In this document: piece by piece, positions 27,550-36,473 of the stretch | How positions within the stretch are numbered: the stretch's first letter is position 1 | Layout: every line of letters begins with the position of its first letter | Assembly (NCBI GenBank): GCA_035441325.1 | Contig: DAOROA010000022.1 | Span: 7,631-71,630, forward strand | Direction of reading: 5' to 3' | Length of the DNA stretch: 64,000 nt | From: Competibacter_A sp002352125 | GTDB taxonomy: Bacteria; Pseudomonadota; Gammaproteobacteria; Competibacterales; Competibacteraceae | The notes under the pieces: model-generated | What the model saw: the letters and a program-made list of their open reading frames with translations, nothing else | Database searches by the model: none | What the model was told of the DNA's origin: nothing | Translations under genes and position numbers: made by a program

Positions 27550-28152
27550 TCACAGATAGGGCCGGACCGCCGGCAGCAGATCGTGGAAGGTGCGGCCGCT
27601 GGCGTGCTCGCCGATAGCTTGTAGTTTCCATTCGTCGTTGTGGCGGTATAGTTTGGTCATGATCAAGCCGGTGTAGTTGCCGCCTTCCAGCGATAGATCG
27701 AAGCGGGCGATCTCGCCACCGTTGGCGCCGTCCACGATCCGGCAAAACGCGCTGGGAATGCCGGCGAAGCCTTCGCCGCTGAAGCTGTTGACGGTGAAGA
27801 TCAGCGCCTGCACCGTTGCGGGCACTTGGTTTAGGCCGATGGTGATCCGCTCGTTCTCGGCGCCGGCCTCGCCGCCGCCGGAGCGGTCGTCGCCGCTGTG
27901 CCGGATGGAGCCACAACGGCTTTCCAGTTGTCGGAACCAAACGGTGTCCACGAGATTGCCGCCGGCGTCGAAAAGCAGACAGGATGCGTCCAGGTCTACC
28001 GCTTCCTGACGCGTGCCGGCGCCGAAGCCGAGAAACCCCCGGGTTTGGACCTGCTTCATGCTCCAGCCCAGCCCCATGACGACTCGGCTCAGGCCGCGCC
28101 CGGCTTCTTTTTCCAAGCTGATGCGCTGTCCTTTTTGCAAACTGATGGCCAT
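27550..28152 (-). CDS. terZ: TerZ-type TerD-family protein
   Basis: First gene of the ter cluster, 200 residues. It starts AISLQKGQRISLEKEAG and has the TerZ-like insert with a DLDASCLLFD segment, then GDDRSGGGEAGAENERITI and KLYRHNDEWKLQAIGEHASG. Relative to terD and terE the C-terminus is replaced by RTFHDLLPAVRPYL, which is usual for TerZ. GAGGG precedes the ATG. The promoter for all six genes should lie in the 223-base gap shared with the divergent Sel1 gene. Confidence 0.92.
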   Translation of the reverse strand: MAISLQKGQRISLEKEAGRGLSRVVMGLGWSMKQVQTRGFLGFGAGTRQEAVDLDASCLLFDAGGNLVDTVWFRQLESRCGSIRHSGDDRSGGGEAGAENERITIGLNQVPATVQALIFTVNSFSGEGFAGIPSAFCRIVDGANGGEIARFDLSLEGGNYTGLIMTKLYRHNDEWKLQAIGEHASGRTFHDLLPAVRPYL

Positions 28153-28375
28153 GTGGATGCCCTCGTTGAGATTTGCTGGTTTGAGTGGGAGCCCAGCGAT
28201 AATTGCACACTATCTATAGCAGATTATAGATGCTGGGTGGTGCGAGCCGACGGTTGGCGGAGCGTTGCCGACGAGCGGTGGCCAAGCGGGCGGCGGTTGC
28301 GGTAATGTTCGTAAATTATTGAGACGGTTTGCAGGAATTCAAGCGCGTTCCGGCATTCTCGATGCGGAGGTAGTC

Positions 28376-30460
28376 ATGCGCAAGATCGCGTTGTTGTCGA
28401 TCGTGTTGGCCGCAGCGGTCTACGCAGCGCCGCCGCCCGATACCAGCCTCAAAAAATGGCAGGACGACAAGGGTGTCTGGCACTACGGCGATACCCGGCC
28501 GATATCGCCCGATGCCGTCACCAACAGTGCTGCCGAGGCTTACCGGCGCGGCGATTTCGGCGCGGCGTTCGAAGAATACATGACCTGGGCGAAACAGGGC
28601 GATCCCAGGGCTCAGACCATGGTTGGCCTCATGTATCTGCGCGGCGAAGGGGTGGTGCGGAGCCAGAGCAACGCCATCGAATGGTTGCGGCGCGCGGCGA
28701 TGCAAGGCAATGCCAACGCCCAGTTTCATCTGGCCATGATCTATGTCGAGAATCCCGGTGCAGCGTCCAGCGAACGGGAGCCGCTATTGTGGTTGCGCCG
28801 ATCAGCGCAACGCGGCAACGCCGAAGCGCAATACATGCTGGCCAGCGCGTATGCCAATGGCCAAGGCACGGCGCGCGATGATCGAGAGGCCATGAACTGG
28901 TATCAGAAAGCGGCCGGGCAGGGAAACGCCAACGCGCAGTTCGAGCTGGGAAACTTCTATGCCAGCGGCCGGAGCGTGTCGCGCAACGACAAGGAAGCGG
29001 TCCAGTGGTATCAGAAGGCCGCCGAGAAGGGACATCCCGGCGCGCAATTCACGCTCGGGGCGATGTACGCCGCCGGACGCGGGGTGACGGCCAGCGACCG
29101 GGATGCGCTGCGCTGGTACCGCAAGGCGGCCGAGCAGAACCATGCCGAGGCCCAGTACAACTTGGCCGTGCGTTATTTGAGCGGCCGGGGCGTGCCGCCC
29201 GGTCCCGAGGAAGCTTTTTCCTGGTTTCGCAAGGCCGCAGAGCAAGGTTTGGGGCCGGCCCAACTGAGTCTGGGGCAGATGTACGCAGAGGGAAAAGGTG
29301 CAGCCCGAAACGACGCCGAAGCATTGAAGTGGTTCCGGCAGGCGGCCGACCAAAATCTACCGCTGGCGCAATATTATTTGGGGCGCATGTATGCCGACGG
29401 CCGCGGTGTGCCACGCGATGAGCGAGAAGCCTTGCGGTGGTTCCGGCGGGCCGCTGACCAGAACCTACCGCTAGCGCAACTGGAATTGGCCAACGGTTAT
29501 CTGAGCGGTCGCGGGGTGGAACTGGATCAGACCAGAGGGATGCAATTGTTGGTGCAGGCCGCTACGGGCGGCAGCCCCGAAGCCCAGATACGGTTAGCGG
29601 AGCACTATTTCGTCGGCCGCGGCGTGCCGCGCGATAACCGGATAGGCTTGGACTGGTTGCGCAAGGCGGCCGAACAAGGCTATGCCGAAGCCCAATATCT
29701 GTTGGCCGCGCTTTATGCCAGAGGCGAGATGGTCGGACGCGACGACGGCCAGGCCGTCGACTGGTACCGCAAAGCGGCTGAACAGGGCCACACCGAAAGC
29801 CAGATCCGTGTTGCCGGAATGTATGCCGGTGGTTTGGGGGTATCGCAAGACGACCGGCAGGCGCTGCAATGGTTTCGAGAAGCCGCCAAACAGGGCGCCG
29901 CCGAAGCGGAATTCGGCATCGGGGTCATGTATGCCATGGGCCGGGGCACACCGCGCGACGATACGCAGGCTGCGGCGTGGTACCGCAAGGCGGCCGAGCG
30001 CGGCTTGCCCGCTGCCCAGTTGAACCTGGGGTTGCTGTACGCGGAAGGTCGCGGCGGCGTACCGCGCGACGATGCGCAGGCCGTGGCGTGGTACCGCAAG
30101 GCGGCCGAGCAGAACTTGCCTCTGGCTCAACTGATGTTGGGCCTGGCTTACGTGACCGGACGAGGCATGCCCCGCGATGACCGGCAGGGAGTTCGCTGGT
30201 TCGAGCGAGCGGCCAACAACGGCTTGCCGCTGGCGCAGTACGGCTTGGGGATGCTGTATAGCAACGGCCGCGGAGTCGAACGGGATTGGATTAAAGCGCA
30301 TTTGTGGCTGGATCTGGCGGTGTCTAGCGGCTACGTCGGAGCGGCCCAACCCCTGGAATACGCCATCAGCCAACTGAACGAAAAAGATTTGGCGCGCGCG
30401 CAAGAGCTGGCTCGCGAGTGGCGGATGGCCAATGGTGCTCCAAGCGTCAAACAAAATTGA
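28376..30460 (+). CDS. Secreted Sel1-repeat protein, 16 repeats
   Basis: A 694-residue periplasmic protein. A signal peptide (IALLSIVLAAAVYA) is followed by a short DUF4124-like piece (KKWQDDKGVWHYGD), then about 16 Sel1 repeats of 36 residues. Each has the pattern W-[YF]-[RQ]-K-A-A-E-Q-G-x-x-x-A-Q-x-x-L-G, then Y-A-x-G-R-G-V and a charged loop. Sel1 arrays form alpha/alpha solenoids that scaffold protein complexes, often at the envelope; the partner is not evident. GGAGG lies 7 bases before ATG 28376. It is divergent from terZ and converges on mutS. Confidence 0.88.
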   Translation: MRKIALLSIVLAAAVYAAPPPDTSLKKWQDDKGVWHYGDTRPISPDAVTNSAAEAYRRGDFGAAFEEYMTWAKQGDPRAQTMVGLMYLRGEGVVRSQSNAIEWLRRAAMQGNANAQFHLAMIYVENPGAASSEREPLLWLRRSAQRGNAEAQYMLASAYANGQGTARDDREAMNWYQKAAGQGNANAQFELGNFYASGRSVSRNDKEAVQWYQKAAEKGHPGAQFTLGAMYAAGRGVTASDRDALRWYRKAAEQNHAEAQYNLAVRYLSGRGVPPGPEEAFSWFRKAAEQGLGPAQLSLGQMYAEGKGAARNDAEALKWFRQAADQNLPLAQYYLGRMYADGRGVPRDEREALRWFRRAADQNLPLAQLELANGYLSGRGVELDQTRGMQLLVQAATGGSPEAQIRLAEHYFVGRGVPRDNRIGLDWLRKAAEQGYAEAQYLLAALYARGEMVGRDDGQAVDWYRKAAEQGHTESQIRVAGMYAGGLGVSQDDRQALQWFREAAKQGAAEAEFGIGVMYAMGRGTPRDDTQAAAWYRKAAERGLPAAQLNLGLLYAEGRGGVPRDDAQAVAWYRKAAEQNLPLAQLMLGLAYVTGRGMPRDDRQGVRWFERAANNGLPLAQYGLGMLYSNGRGVERDWIKAHLWLDLAVSSGYVGAAQPLEYAISQLNEKDLARAQELAREWRMANGAPSVKQN

Positions 30461-30557
30461 CCGGGCAGCAGGGATCGTGGGACTGGGTTCGGTTGGCGCG
30501 CGTGTGGTCCGGGGGGTTACGAAGGCCGGATCACGCAGATCGTGCGCCAACCGGGCA

Positions 30558-33155
30558 TCAAACGCCGCTCAACTTTTTTAGCCGCCTCAGTTCGGCCAAC
30601 GCCCGTTCTGGCGCGAGCGCGTCGAGGTCGAGTTCCGCCAGCGCGGCGACAACGGGGGGCGTCGCTTCTCCGAACAGCGGCAGTTGCGGGGACGCCGCCG
30701 CTGTCCGTCCCGGTAGCTCTCGCCGCAGCATCTGTCGTTCTAGCAGCCGCAACCGTTGACGGGCCTGCTGGATCACCGCCGGCGGTACGCCCGCCAATGC
30801 CGCCACTTGCAGCCCGTAGCTGCGATCCGCCGGCCCATCTTGGACGCGATGCATGAAGACGATGCTCTCGCCGTGTTCCTCCGCATCGAGATGGACGTTG
30901 GCGATACCGGCCTGCTCGTCGGGCAAGCGGGTCAATTCGAAATAGTGCGTGGCGAACAGGGTAAAAGCGCGCACCTTTTCCGCCAAGTGCACCGCGCAAG
31001 CCCAAGCTAGCGCCAAGCCGTCGAAGGTGCTGGTGCCGCGCCCGATCTCGTCGATCAGCACCAAGCTATGCGGGGTGGCGTTGTGCAGGATGTTGGCCGC
31101 TTCGCTCATCTCGACCATGAAGGTCGAGCGGCCTGTCGCCAGATCGTCCGAAGCACCGATGCGGGTGAAAATCCGGTCGATGGGACCGATTGCTGCCCGT
31201 TCGGCGGGGACGAAGCTGCCAAGATGCGCCAGCAGCACGATCAGCGCGGTCTGGCGCATGAAAGTGGATTTCCCCCCCAGATTTGGGCCGGTGACGATCA
31301 ACATCCGCCGCCGTTCTGGTTCGAGTTGCAGATCATTGGGCACGAACGGCTCGTCCAACACCTGCTCGACCACCGGGTGGCGGCCGGCTTCGATCTCGAT
31401 GCCCGGCTCGGCCACCAGCTCCGGCCGGTTCCAGCGCAACGCGGCGGCGCGCTCGGCCAGATCGGCCAGCACGTCCAGTTCCGCCAGCGCGGCGGCGCTG
31501 GCCTGGAACGCGGGCAGGCGGGCGATCAGGTGGTCCAGCAAGGCATCGTACAAGGCTTTTTCCCGCGCCAACGCCTGTTCCTGAGCGCGCAACGCCTTGT
31601 GCTCGAATTCCTGTAATTCCGGAATGATGTAGCGTTCCGCGCCCTTGAGGGTCTGGCGGCGGAGATAATCGGCCGGCACCGCTTGCGACTGGGCACGGGT
31701 GACTTCGATGTAGTAACCGTGGACGCGGTTGAAGCCAACCTTGAGGTTGTTGATGCCGGTGCGTTGCCGTTCCCGCGCTTCCAGTTTCACCAGATACTCG
31801 TCGGCGTGCTCGCTCAGGTTGCGCAACTCGTCCAATTCGGCGTCGTAGCCGGGGGCGATGACGCCACCGTCGCGCAAGGTTTGCGGCGGGTTGGCGACGA
31901 TGGCCCGGTTCAACAGCGCGCAAGCGTCAGGGTGCGTTCCGGCGCGACCGGCGAGATCGCGCAACAGGCTTGCGTTCAGCGAGCTCAGAAATTGCTGCAC
32001 GCCGGGCAACCGGGCCAAGGCGTCGGCCAGGGTGACCAGATCGCGGGGCCGGGCCGATTTCAGCGCCACTCGCGCCAGAATCCGCTCCACGTCGCCGGTG
32101 CCGCGCAACAGGCCGCGCAGGTATTCGTAACCGCCGTTGTCCAGCAGTTGCCGCAGGCTGTCTTGCCGCTGGCGGAGGATGGACCGGTCCCGCAATGGCC
32201 GGTGCAGCCAGCGGCGCAGCAACCGGCCGCCCATCGGCGTCACGCAGCGGTCGAGAATCCCGATCAGGGTGTGTTCGTGGCGGCCGCCCAGACCGTGCTC
32301 CAGCTCCAGATTGCGGCGGCTGGCGGCGTCGAGAATCACGCTGTCCTCATGGCGCTCGACCCGCAAGCCGGTCAGATGGGGTAGGGCGCTGCGCTGGGTG
32401 TCCTTGACGTATTGCAGCAGGCAGCCGGCCGCTCCCACCGCGACCGGCTGGTCGGCGCAGCCGAAACCGTCCAGATTGCGGACTCCGAATTGCGCGCACA
32501 GGGCGCGGGCGGCGCTGTCCCGGTCGAAGTGCCACGGTGCTTGCCGGCGTAGACCGGGGTGTTGGCGCCAGAGATCGGGCGGATCGAAATCTTCGCTGAT
32601 TAGCAGTTCCGCCGGCTTCAGCCGCTCCAGTTCGTTGAGCAGCGCCACGTCGCCGTGCAGTTGCGCAACCGTGAACCGGCCGCCGCTCAAATCCAGATGG
32701 GCCAGTCCGTAGACGTTCTTGGTTCGATGCAGGGCAACCAGCAGGTTATCGCGGCGTTCGTCCAACAGCGCTTCGTCGGTCAAGGTGCCGGGCGTGACGA
32801 TCCGCACCACCCGCCGTTCCACCGGCCCTTTGCTGGCGGCAGGATCGCCCAGTTGCTCGCAAATTGCCACCGACAGACCGAGCTTGACCAGCTTGGCGAG
32901 ATAACTCTCGACGGCGTGGAACGGAACGCCGGCCATCGGAATCGGTGCGCCGGCCGATTGGCCGCGTGCGGTCAACGTGATGTTGAGCAGTTCGGCGGCG
33001 CGGCGGGCATCGTCGTAGAACAGTTCGTAGAAATCCCCCATCCGATAAAGCAGCAGAATATCGGGATGTTCGGCCTTGATGCGCAGGTATTGCTGCATCA
33101 TGGGGGTGTGGTTCGACAGGTCGGGAGCTGGCTCTGGTGAGGGTTTCTGGTTCAT
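30558..33155 (-). CDS. mutS: DNA mismatch repair protein MutS
   Basis: Recognises mismatches and small loops and recruits MutL. It has 865 residues (E. coli 853). The mismatch-contacting Phe-X-Glu is in RMGDFYELFYDDA near the N-terminus. The connector, lever and clamp follow, and the ATPase has Walker A GPNLGGKSTFMRQ, SFMVEMSE-like STFMVEMSEAANIL, Walker B LVLIDEIGRGTST and the ATHYFEL segment. ATG 33155 is used; a TTG three codons upstream is possible. It converges on the Sel1 gene. No recA or cinA neighbour is seen. Confidence 0.97.
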   Translation of the reverse strand: MNQKPSPEPAPDLSNHTPMMQQYLRIKAEHPDILLLYRMGDFYELFYDDARRAAELLNITLTARGQSAGAPIPMAGVPFHAVESYLAKLVKLGLSVAICEQLGDPAASKGPVERRVVRIVTPGTLTDEALLDERRDNLLVALHRTKNVYGLAHLDLSGGRFTVAQLHGDVALLNELERLKPAELLISEDFDPPDLWRQHPGLRRQAPWHFDRDSAARALCAQFGVRNLDGFGCADQPVAVGAAGCLLQYVKDTQRSALPHLTGLRVERHEDSVILDAASRRNLELEHGLGGRHEHTLIGILDRCVTPMGGRLLRRWLHRPLRDRSILRQRQDSLRQLLDNGGYEYLRGLLRGTGDVERILARVALKSARPRDLVTLADALARLPGVQQFLSSLNASLLRDLAGRAGTHPDACALLNRAIVANPPQTLRDGGVIAPGYDAELDELRNLSEHADEYLVKLEARERQRTGINNLKVGFNRVHGYYIEVTRAQSQAVPADYLRRQTLKGAERYIIPELQEFEHKALRAQEQALAREKALYDALLDHLIARLPAFQASAAALAELDVLADLAERAAALRWNRPELVAEPGIEIEAGRHPVVEQVLDEPFVPNDLQLEPERRRMLIVTGPNLGGKSTFMRQTALIVLLAHLGSFVPAERAAIGPIDRIFTRIGASDDLATGRSTFMVEMSEAANILHNATPHSLVLIDEIGRGTSTFDGLALAWACAVHLAEKVRAFTLFATHYFELTRLPDEQAGIANVHLDAEEHGESIVFMHRVQDGPADRSYGLQVAALAGVPPAVIQQARQRLRLLERQMLRRELPGRTAAASPQLPLFGEATPPVVAALAELDLDALAPERALAELRRLKKLSGV

Positions 33156-33403
33156 CGATGGCAACGCGCCGAACGGTGTGGAGCAATTCCACGGTTGGTG
33201 TACTGGGAGGTTCTTGGCATGTAGTCCATGTAGCCGTTCAGGAATATGTTGCCAACATCGAGTCGATCGACCGTGCGCTGTTCGCCCGCCGTCGCTAGCC
33301 GGCCGATGGGCTCGAAACCGGGCCGCACTTTAGTTTTGCCGGCTGCCGCTGGGGATCGGATCCAGCGTTACACCAGGATCGCCGAGGGCGGAAGATGCCT
33401 GAA

Positions 33404-34840
33404 TCAACGAAGTCTGTTTGATGACGTCGTGCTGGCTCGAAACGCGGCGTTCGCGATTTCGCCTTTCGATTGATCGGCTTGAGAAATCTCTTTTTCGAGA
33501 TCCCGCTCCAGCAAGGCCTCGTAGATCGGTACGTTGGGCCACCATTCGGCGATGACATAAGCCGAGAAGCAGGCGGTAAACAGAGGCAGGATTAAAGAGT
33601 AATTGCCGGTCATTTCGACAATCAACACGATGCCGGTGAGCGGTGCGCGGACGATAGCGGTGAAATAAGCGGCCATGCCGGCGACGGCAACCGTGAGTGG
33701 TTCCGGCGCGACCAGCGGAAACCATTCCTGCCCCAGTTCGCCGATCCACAATCCCAGCAGGGCGCCGAGTACCAGCAGCGGCGCGAAGATGCCGCCGGCA
33801 GCGCCGGTACCATAGCTGCCCATCGTGAGCAGAAAGCGCAGGCCGAACAGGAAAGCCAGCATCCAAAGATCGAAGTGTTCCCGCCCGCTCAGGATGCGTT
33901 GCACCAGCGGCTGGCCGCCTCCACAGACTTCCGGCATCCACCAGCCGATCAAGCCGATGATGACGCCCCAAGAAACGCATTTGCTTACTAACAGCCAACG
34001 GCTTCGGGCTTCGGTCAGGCGTTGGGTGGTCAGCAATGCCCGGTTGAAAAGAACACCGAGAACACCAGCCAGAATTCCCAGCATCAGAAACAGATGCAGG
34101 CTGGCCAAGTCGGGAATGCTGGTTACCGTGACATGAAAGACCGGGTTTTGGCCCATGAAACCGCGCGAGAGGACATCGGCCGTCATGGAAGCGATGAGAG
34201 CGGCGAAAAACACTAATGGCGTGAAGCTTCCCTGAAGTTCTTCCAAAACGAAAACCACTCCCGCCAACGGAGCGTTGAAAATGGCGGAAAGACCGGCGCC
34301 AGCACCGGCGGCGATCAGGGAGCGTTTTTCCAAGGCGTCGCTGTGGTAGCGGCTGCCCAGCATTTGTCCCAGCGCGCCGCCCATTTGTACGGTGGGTCCT
34401 TCTCGTCCCAAGGTGAGGCCGCCGGTGACGCCGATGACGCCGCCGACGAATTTGACCCAAAGCACTCGGTACCAAACCATCGAGCGATAGCCGAGTAGAA
34501 CGCCTTTGAGATGAGGAATGCCGCTGCCGGCAGCGGCTGGCGCAAAAAACCGGACCAGCCAGACCGCCAGGCTGATGGTGGCGACCGAGAACGCGATGGA
34601 TAGGGCGACGCCCCACCGGTCGAAGTGGTCGGCAGTGGAGTCGAGAAGAGCCAACCGCAGCTTTTCGCCAGCGTCCATGGTTTTCGCGAAGGCGACTGCC
34701 ATCAGGCCCGAGAACACGCCCAACAGGAGCGCTCGCGGCAATAAGCGCAACCGTTGGCGGTTCAGTTTCTCCATGCGGCGCTTGGCTCGAAGGAGGTTGC
34801 TGCCAGGGTTGGAAGGATTGTGCTCCGTTTGGGTCATCAT
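33404..34840 (-). CDS. clcA: ClcA-type H+/Cl- exchange transporter
   Basis: Integral membrane CLC protein of 478 residues. The selectivity motifs are GSGIPHLKG and GREGPTVQMGG, the latter carrying the external gating Glu. VFVLEELQGSF keeps the inner proton-path Glu (the second of two Glu, equal to Glu203 in E. coli), which points to exchange over channel action. Such proteins help with extreme acid resistance and volume balance. The start is set at ATG 34840; upstream in-frame codons back to 34891 encode an Arg-rich run and look unlikely. It follows the Nudix gene by 55 bases in a three-gene minus-strand set. Confidence 0.93.
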   Translation of the reverse strand: MMTQTEHNPSNPGSNLLRAKRRMEKLNRQRLRLLPRALLLGVFSGLMAVAFAKTMDAGEKLRLALLDSTADHFDRWGVALSIAFSVATISLAVWLVRFFAPAAAGSGIPHLKGVLLGYRSMVWYRVLWVKFVGGVIGVTGGLTLGREGPTVQMGGALGQMLGSRYHSDALEKRSLIAAGAGAGLSAIFNAPLAGVVFVLEELQGSFTPLVFFAALIASMTADVLSRGFMGQNPVFHVTVTSIPDLASLHLFLMLGILAGVLGVLFNRALLTTQRLTEARSRWLLVSKCVSWGVIIGLIGWWMPEVCGGGQPLVQRILSGREHFDLWMLAFLFGLRFLLTMGSYGTGAAGGIFAPLLVLGALLGLWIGELGQEWFPLVAPEPLTVAVAGMAAYFTAIVRAPLTGIVLIVEMTGNYSLILPLFTACFSAYVIAEWWPNVPIYEALLERDLEKEISQADQSKGEIANAAFRASTTSSNRLR

Positions 34841-34895
34841 CGCTTGCGAAGAGGGCCATGCGGCGGTGCGCGGTCGGCGGCGGCCGCCCAAAGTT

Positions 34896-35348
34896 TCAGA
34901 GATAGCCGAACAGTTCCAGCGGATAGCGTTTTCCGGCCAGATAGTCGTCGATGCAGCGCAAGACCATCGGGCTGCGCAGTTTCGGCCCCGACGCGGCGAT
35001 TTCTTCTCGCGTCAACCACACCGCCTGTTGAATGCCGTGATCCAATGATTGGTTGGCATGATGGTGCAGGGCGGTACCGGCGAAACAGGTGCGGACGAAC
35101 GTGTGGCCTTTGGGGTGGGTCCAATAGTAGATGCCGACGATGGCGTCCACTCGAATCTCCCAGGCGGTTTCCTCCAGGGTTTCCCGGATGGCCGCCGCCG
35201 CCAGCGTTTCGTGCTCGTCGAGATGACCGGCGGGCTGGTTGTAAACCAGCTCCTCGCCGTCGGCGTATTCCTCCACCAGCAGGAAGCGGCCGTCGCGTTC
35301 GACGATGGTGGCGACGGTCAAGCGTGGTAGCCATTCGATGGATTCCAT
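34896..35348 (-). CDS. nudJ: NudJ-like Nudix hydrolase
   Basis: Cytoplasmic phosphatase of 150 residues with a full Nudix box (GHLDEHETLAAAAIRETLEE followed by TAW). YNQPAGHLD, YYWTHPKGHTFVRTCFAG and a basic C-terminal tail match NudJ, which acts on nucleoside tri- and diphosphates and on hydroxymethylpyrimidine pyrophosphate. AGGAGG lies 5 bases before the ATG at 35348. It begins 8 bases after the small heme protein gene and precedes clcA. NudJ often sits beside mnmA, which is not present here. Confidence 0.85.
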   Translation of the reverse strand: MESIEWLPRLTVATIVERDGRFLLVEEYADGEELVYNQPAGHLDEHETLAAAAIRETLEETAWEIRVDAIVGIYYWTHPKGHTFVRTCFAGTALHHHANQSLDHGIQQAVWLTREEIAASGPKLRSPMVLRCIDDYLAGKRYPLELFGYL

Positions 35349-35356
35349 GCGGCCTC

Positions 35357-35938
35357 CTACGGCAGCGGCTTGTCGATGGTGAACGCGCCGCGCAGCTCGC
35401 CTTCCTTGAAGCCGCGCGCTTTGTCGTTCGGGTAAAGTTCTTTGAGCTTGGCGTCCACGGCGGGATCGATATTTTCGCCGTGGCAGCTCAGGCAAAGGCC
35501 GGCGGTGGGAATGGCTTTCATGTAGCGGAAGGTTTTTTTGCCTTGGTCGTCTTCGATGACCGCGAAGAATTCCAGTTTATCCACGGGGTCGCCCTGGGCC
35601 TTGCGCGCCTCGAACTGCTTGAGCACGGCCAGTTCCCAGTTGTCGGGGGCGTTGTCGGGATTGCGAAGCTTGAGGCTGGTCCGCCCGATTAGCATTTCCT
35701 GTTTCTGGCCGAGATCGGTGGCGATTTGAGCGGCTTTTTCGCGGCAGACCGCGATGCCGTTGACCGGGCCGCCGCTCTGGATGGCTTGTTGCAGGGTATC
35801 CTTTAGCATGCTCCCGAACGTTTGCGCCGCGTGCCGGCTGGCGACCACTTCCGGCGGCACGTCGTCGGATTGCTGTCGCGCCGAGGCGGGGCCGACGGCC
35901 AGCGCCGTGCCAAGAACCAGAATCGAAATCGTTCGCAT
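35357..35938 (-). CDS. Secreted Tll0287-like (DUF3365) c-type heme protein
   Basis: Periplasmic protein of 193 residues with a signal peptide (ISILVLGTALAVGPASA). The remaining chain is a single Tll0287-like/DUF3365 domain: CREKAAQIATDLGQ, GRTSLKLRNPDNAPDNWE, then the heme motif CLSCHGE, ending in an ELRGAFTI strand. It probably binds heme and works as a soluble sensor or redox protein. It shares its domain with the HAMP protein at 11820 but has no membrane anchor after cleavage. AGGGGGAA precedes the ATG at 35938. It leads the set with nudJ and clcA. Confidence 0.87.
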   Translation of the reverse strand: MRTISILVLGTALAVGPASARQQSDDVPPEVVASRHAAQTFGSMLKDTLQQAIQSGGPVNGIAVCREKAAQIATDLGQKQEMLIGRTSLKLRNPDNAPDNWELAVLKQFEARKAQGDPVDKLEFFAVIEDDQGKKTFRYMKAIPTAGLCLSCHGENIDPAVDAKLKELYPNDKARGFKEGELRGAFTIDKPLP

Positions 35939-36083
35939 CGAAGGATTCCCCCTTTGCTTTTGGTTCGCTATTTGGACGAGCAGTATAGGCGAATGTGCCC
36001 GTCTGGGCGGATTTTTCCGGGTCCGGACCTTTCTAAACAGGGCGGGCGCGATTGCCGGCGTAACCAGAACTACGAGGTGTACG

Positions 36084-36416
36084 ATGAGCCTGTCCCAGAA
36101 GACGTGCACGCCCTGCCGGGGCGGTATCCCTCCGCTGACTTCGAGCGAAGCCGAAGCCCTGTTGTCGCAAGCACCCGAGTGGCAATTGCTGGAGAACGGC
36201 ACGCGGATCGAACGGCGATTCCAGTTCAAAAACTTCGCCGCCGCCTTGGCGTTCGTCAATCGGGTGGGCGATCTGGCCGAACAGGAAGGGCACCATCCCG
36301 ATATCACTTTCGGCTGGGGCTACGCCAGCGTCTTGTTCTACACCCACAAGATCGGCGGCTTGCACGAAAACGATTTCATCATGGCCGCCAAGGTCAACGA
36401 ACTGTATGCCGAGTGA
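36084..36416 (+). CDS. phhB: Pterin-4a-carbinolamine dehydratase
   Basis: Recycles the pterin cofactor of aromatic amino-acid hydroxylases and can moonlight as a transcription cofactor. It has 110 residues. EWQLLENGTRIERRFQFKNF is the family N-terminal half, and EGHHPDITFGWGYASVLFYT has the active-site His pair and the expected third His in THKIGGLHEND. GAGGTG precedes ATG 36084. No phhA (phenylalanine hydroxylase) is in the window, so its partner enzyme is elsewhere or absent. Confidence 0.93.
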   Translation: MSLSQKTCTPCRGGIPPLTSSEAEALLSQAPEWQLLENGTRIERRFQFKNFAAALAFVNRVGDLAEQEGHHPDITFGWGYASVLFYTHKIGGLHENDFIMAAKVNELYAE

Positions 36417-36432
36417 GGGGCCGTCGGACATT

Positions 36433-36453
36433 CCCCTCTTTGGCAAAGGGGGG
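36433..36453. repeat. Short palindromic repeat after phhB
   Basis: CCCCTCTTTG, a single G, then CAAAGGGGGG: a nearly perfect 10-base palindrome between convergent phhB and the Rpn-type gene. It has no T-run and matches a common dispersed repeat (cccctctttggcaaagagggg). A second perfect stem, CCCCCTC/GAGGGGG, lies at 36491-36508 inside the end of the nuclease gene. Confidence 0.6.
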
Positions 36454-36473
36454 TGTTGGCTGAAGAGCTTGGG

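Noticed and set aside
33330..34859. 509-residue open frame over clcA
   Set aside because: It is a shifted shadow on the same strand. The clcA frame carries all CLC motifs and this one has none.
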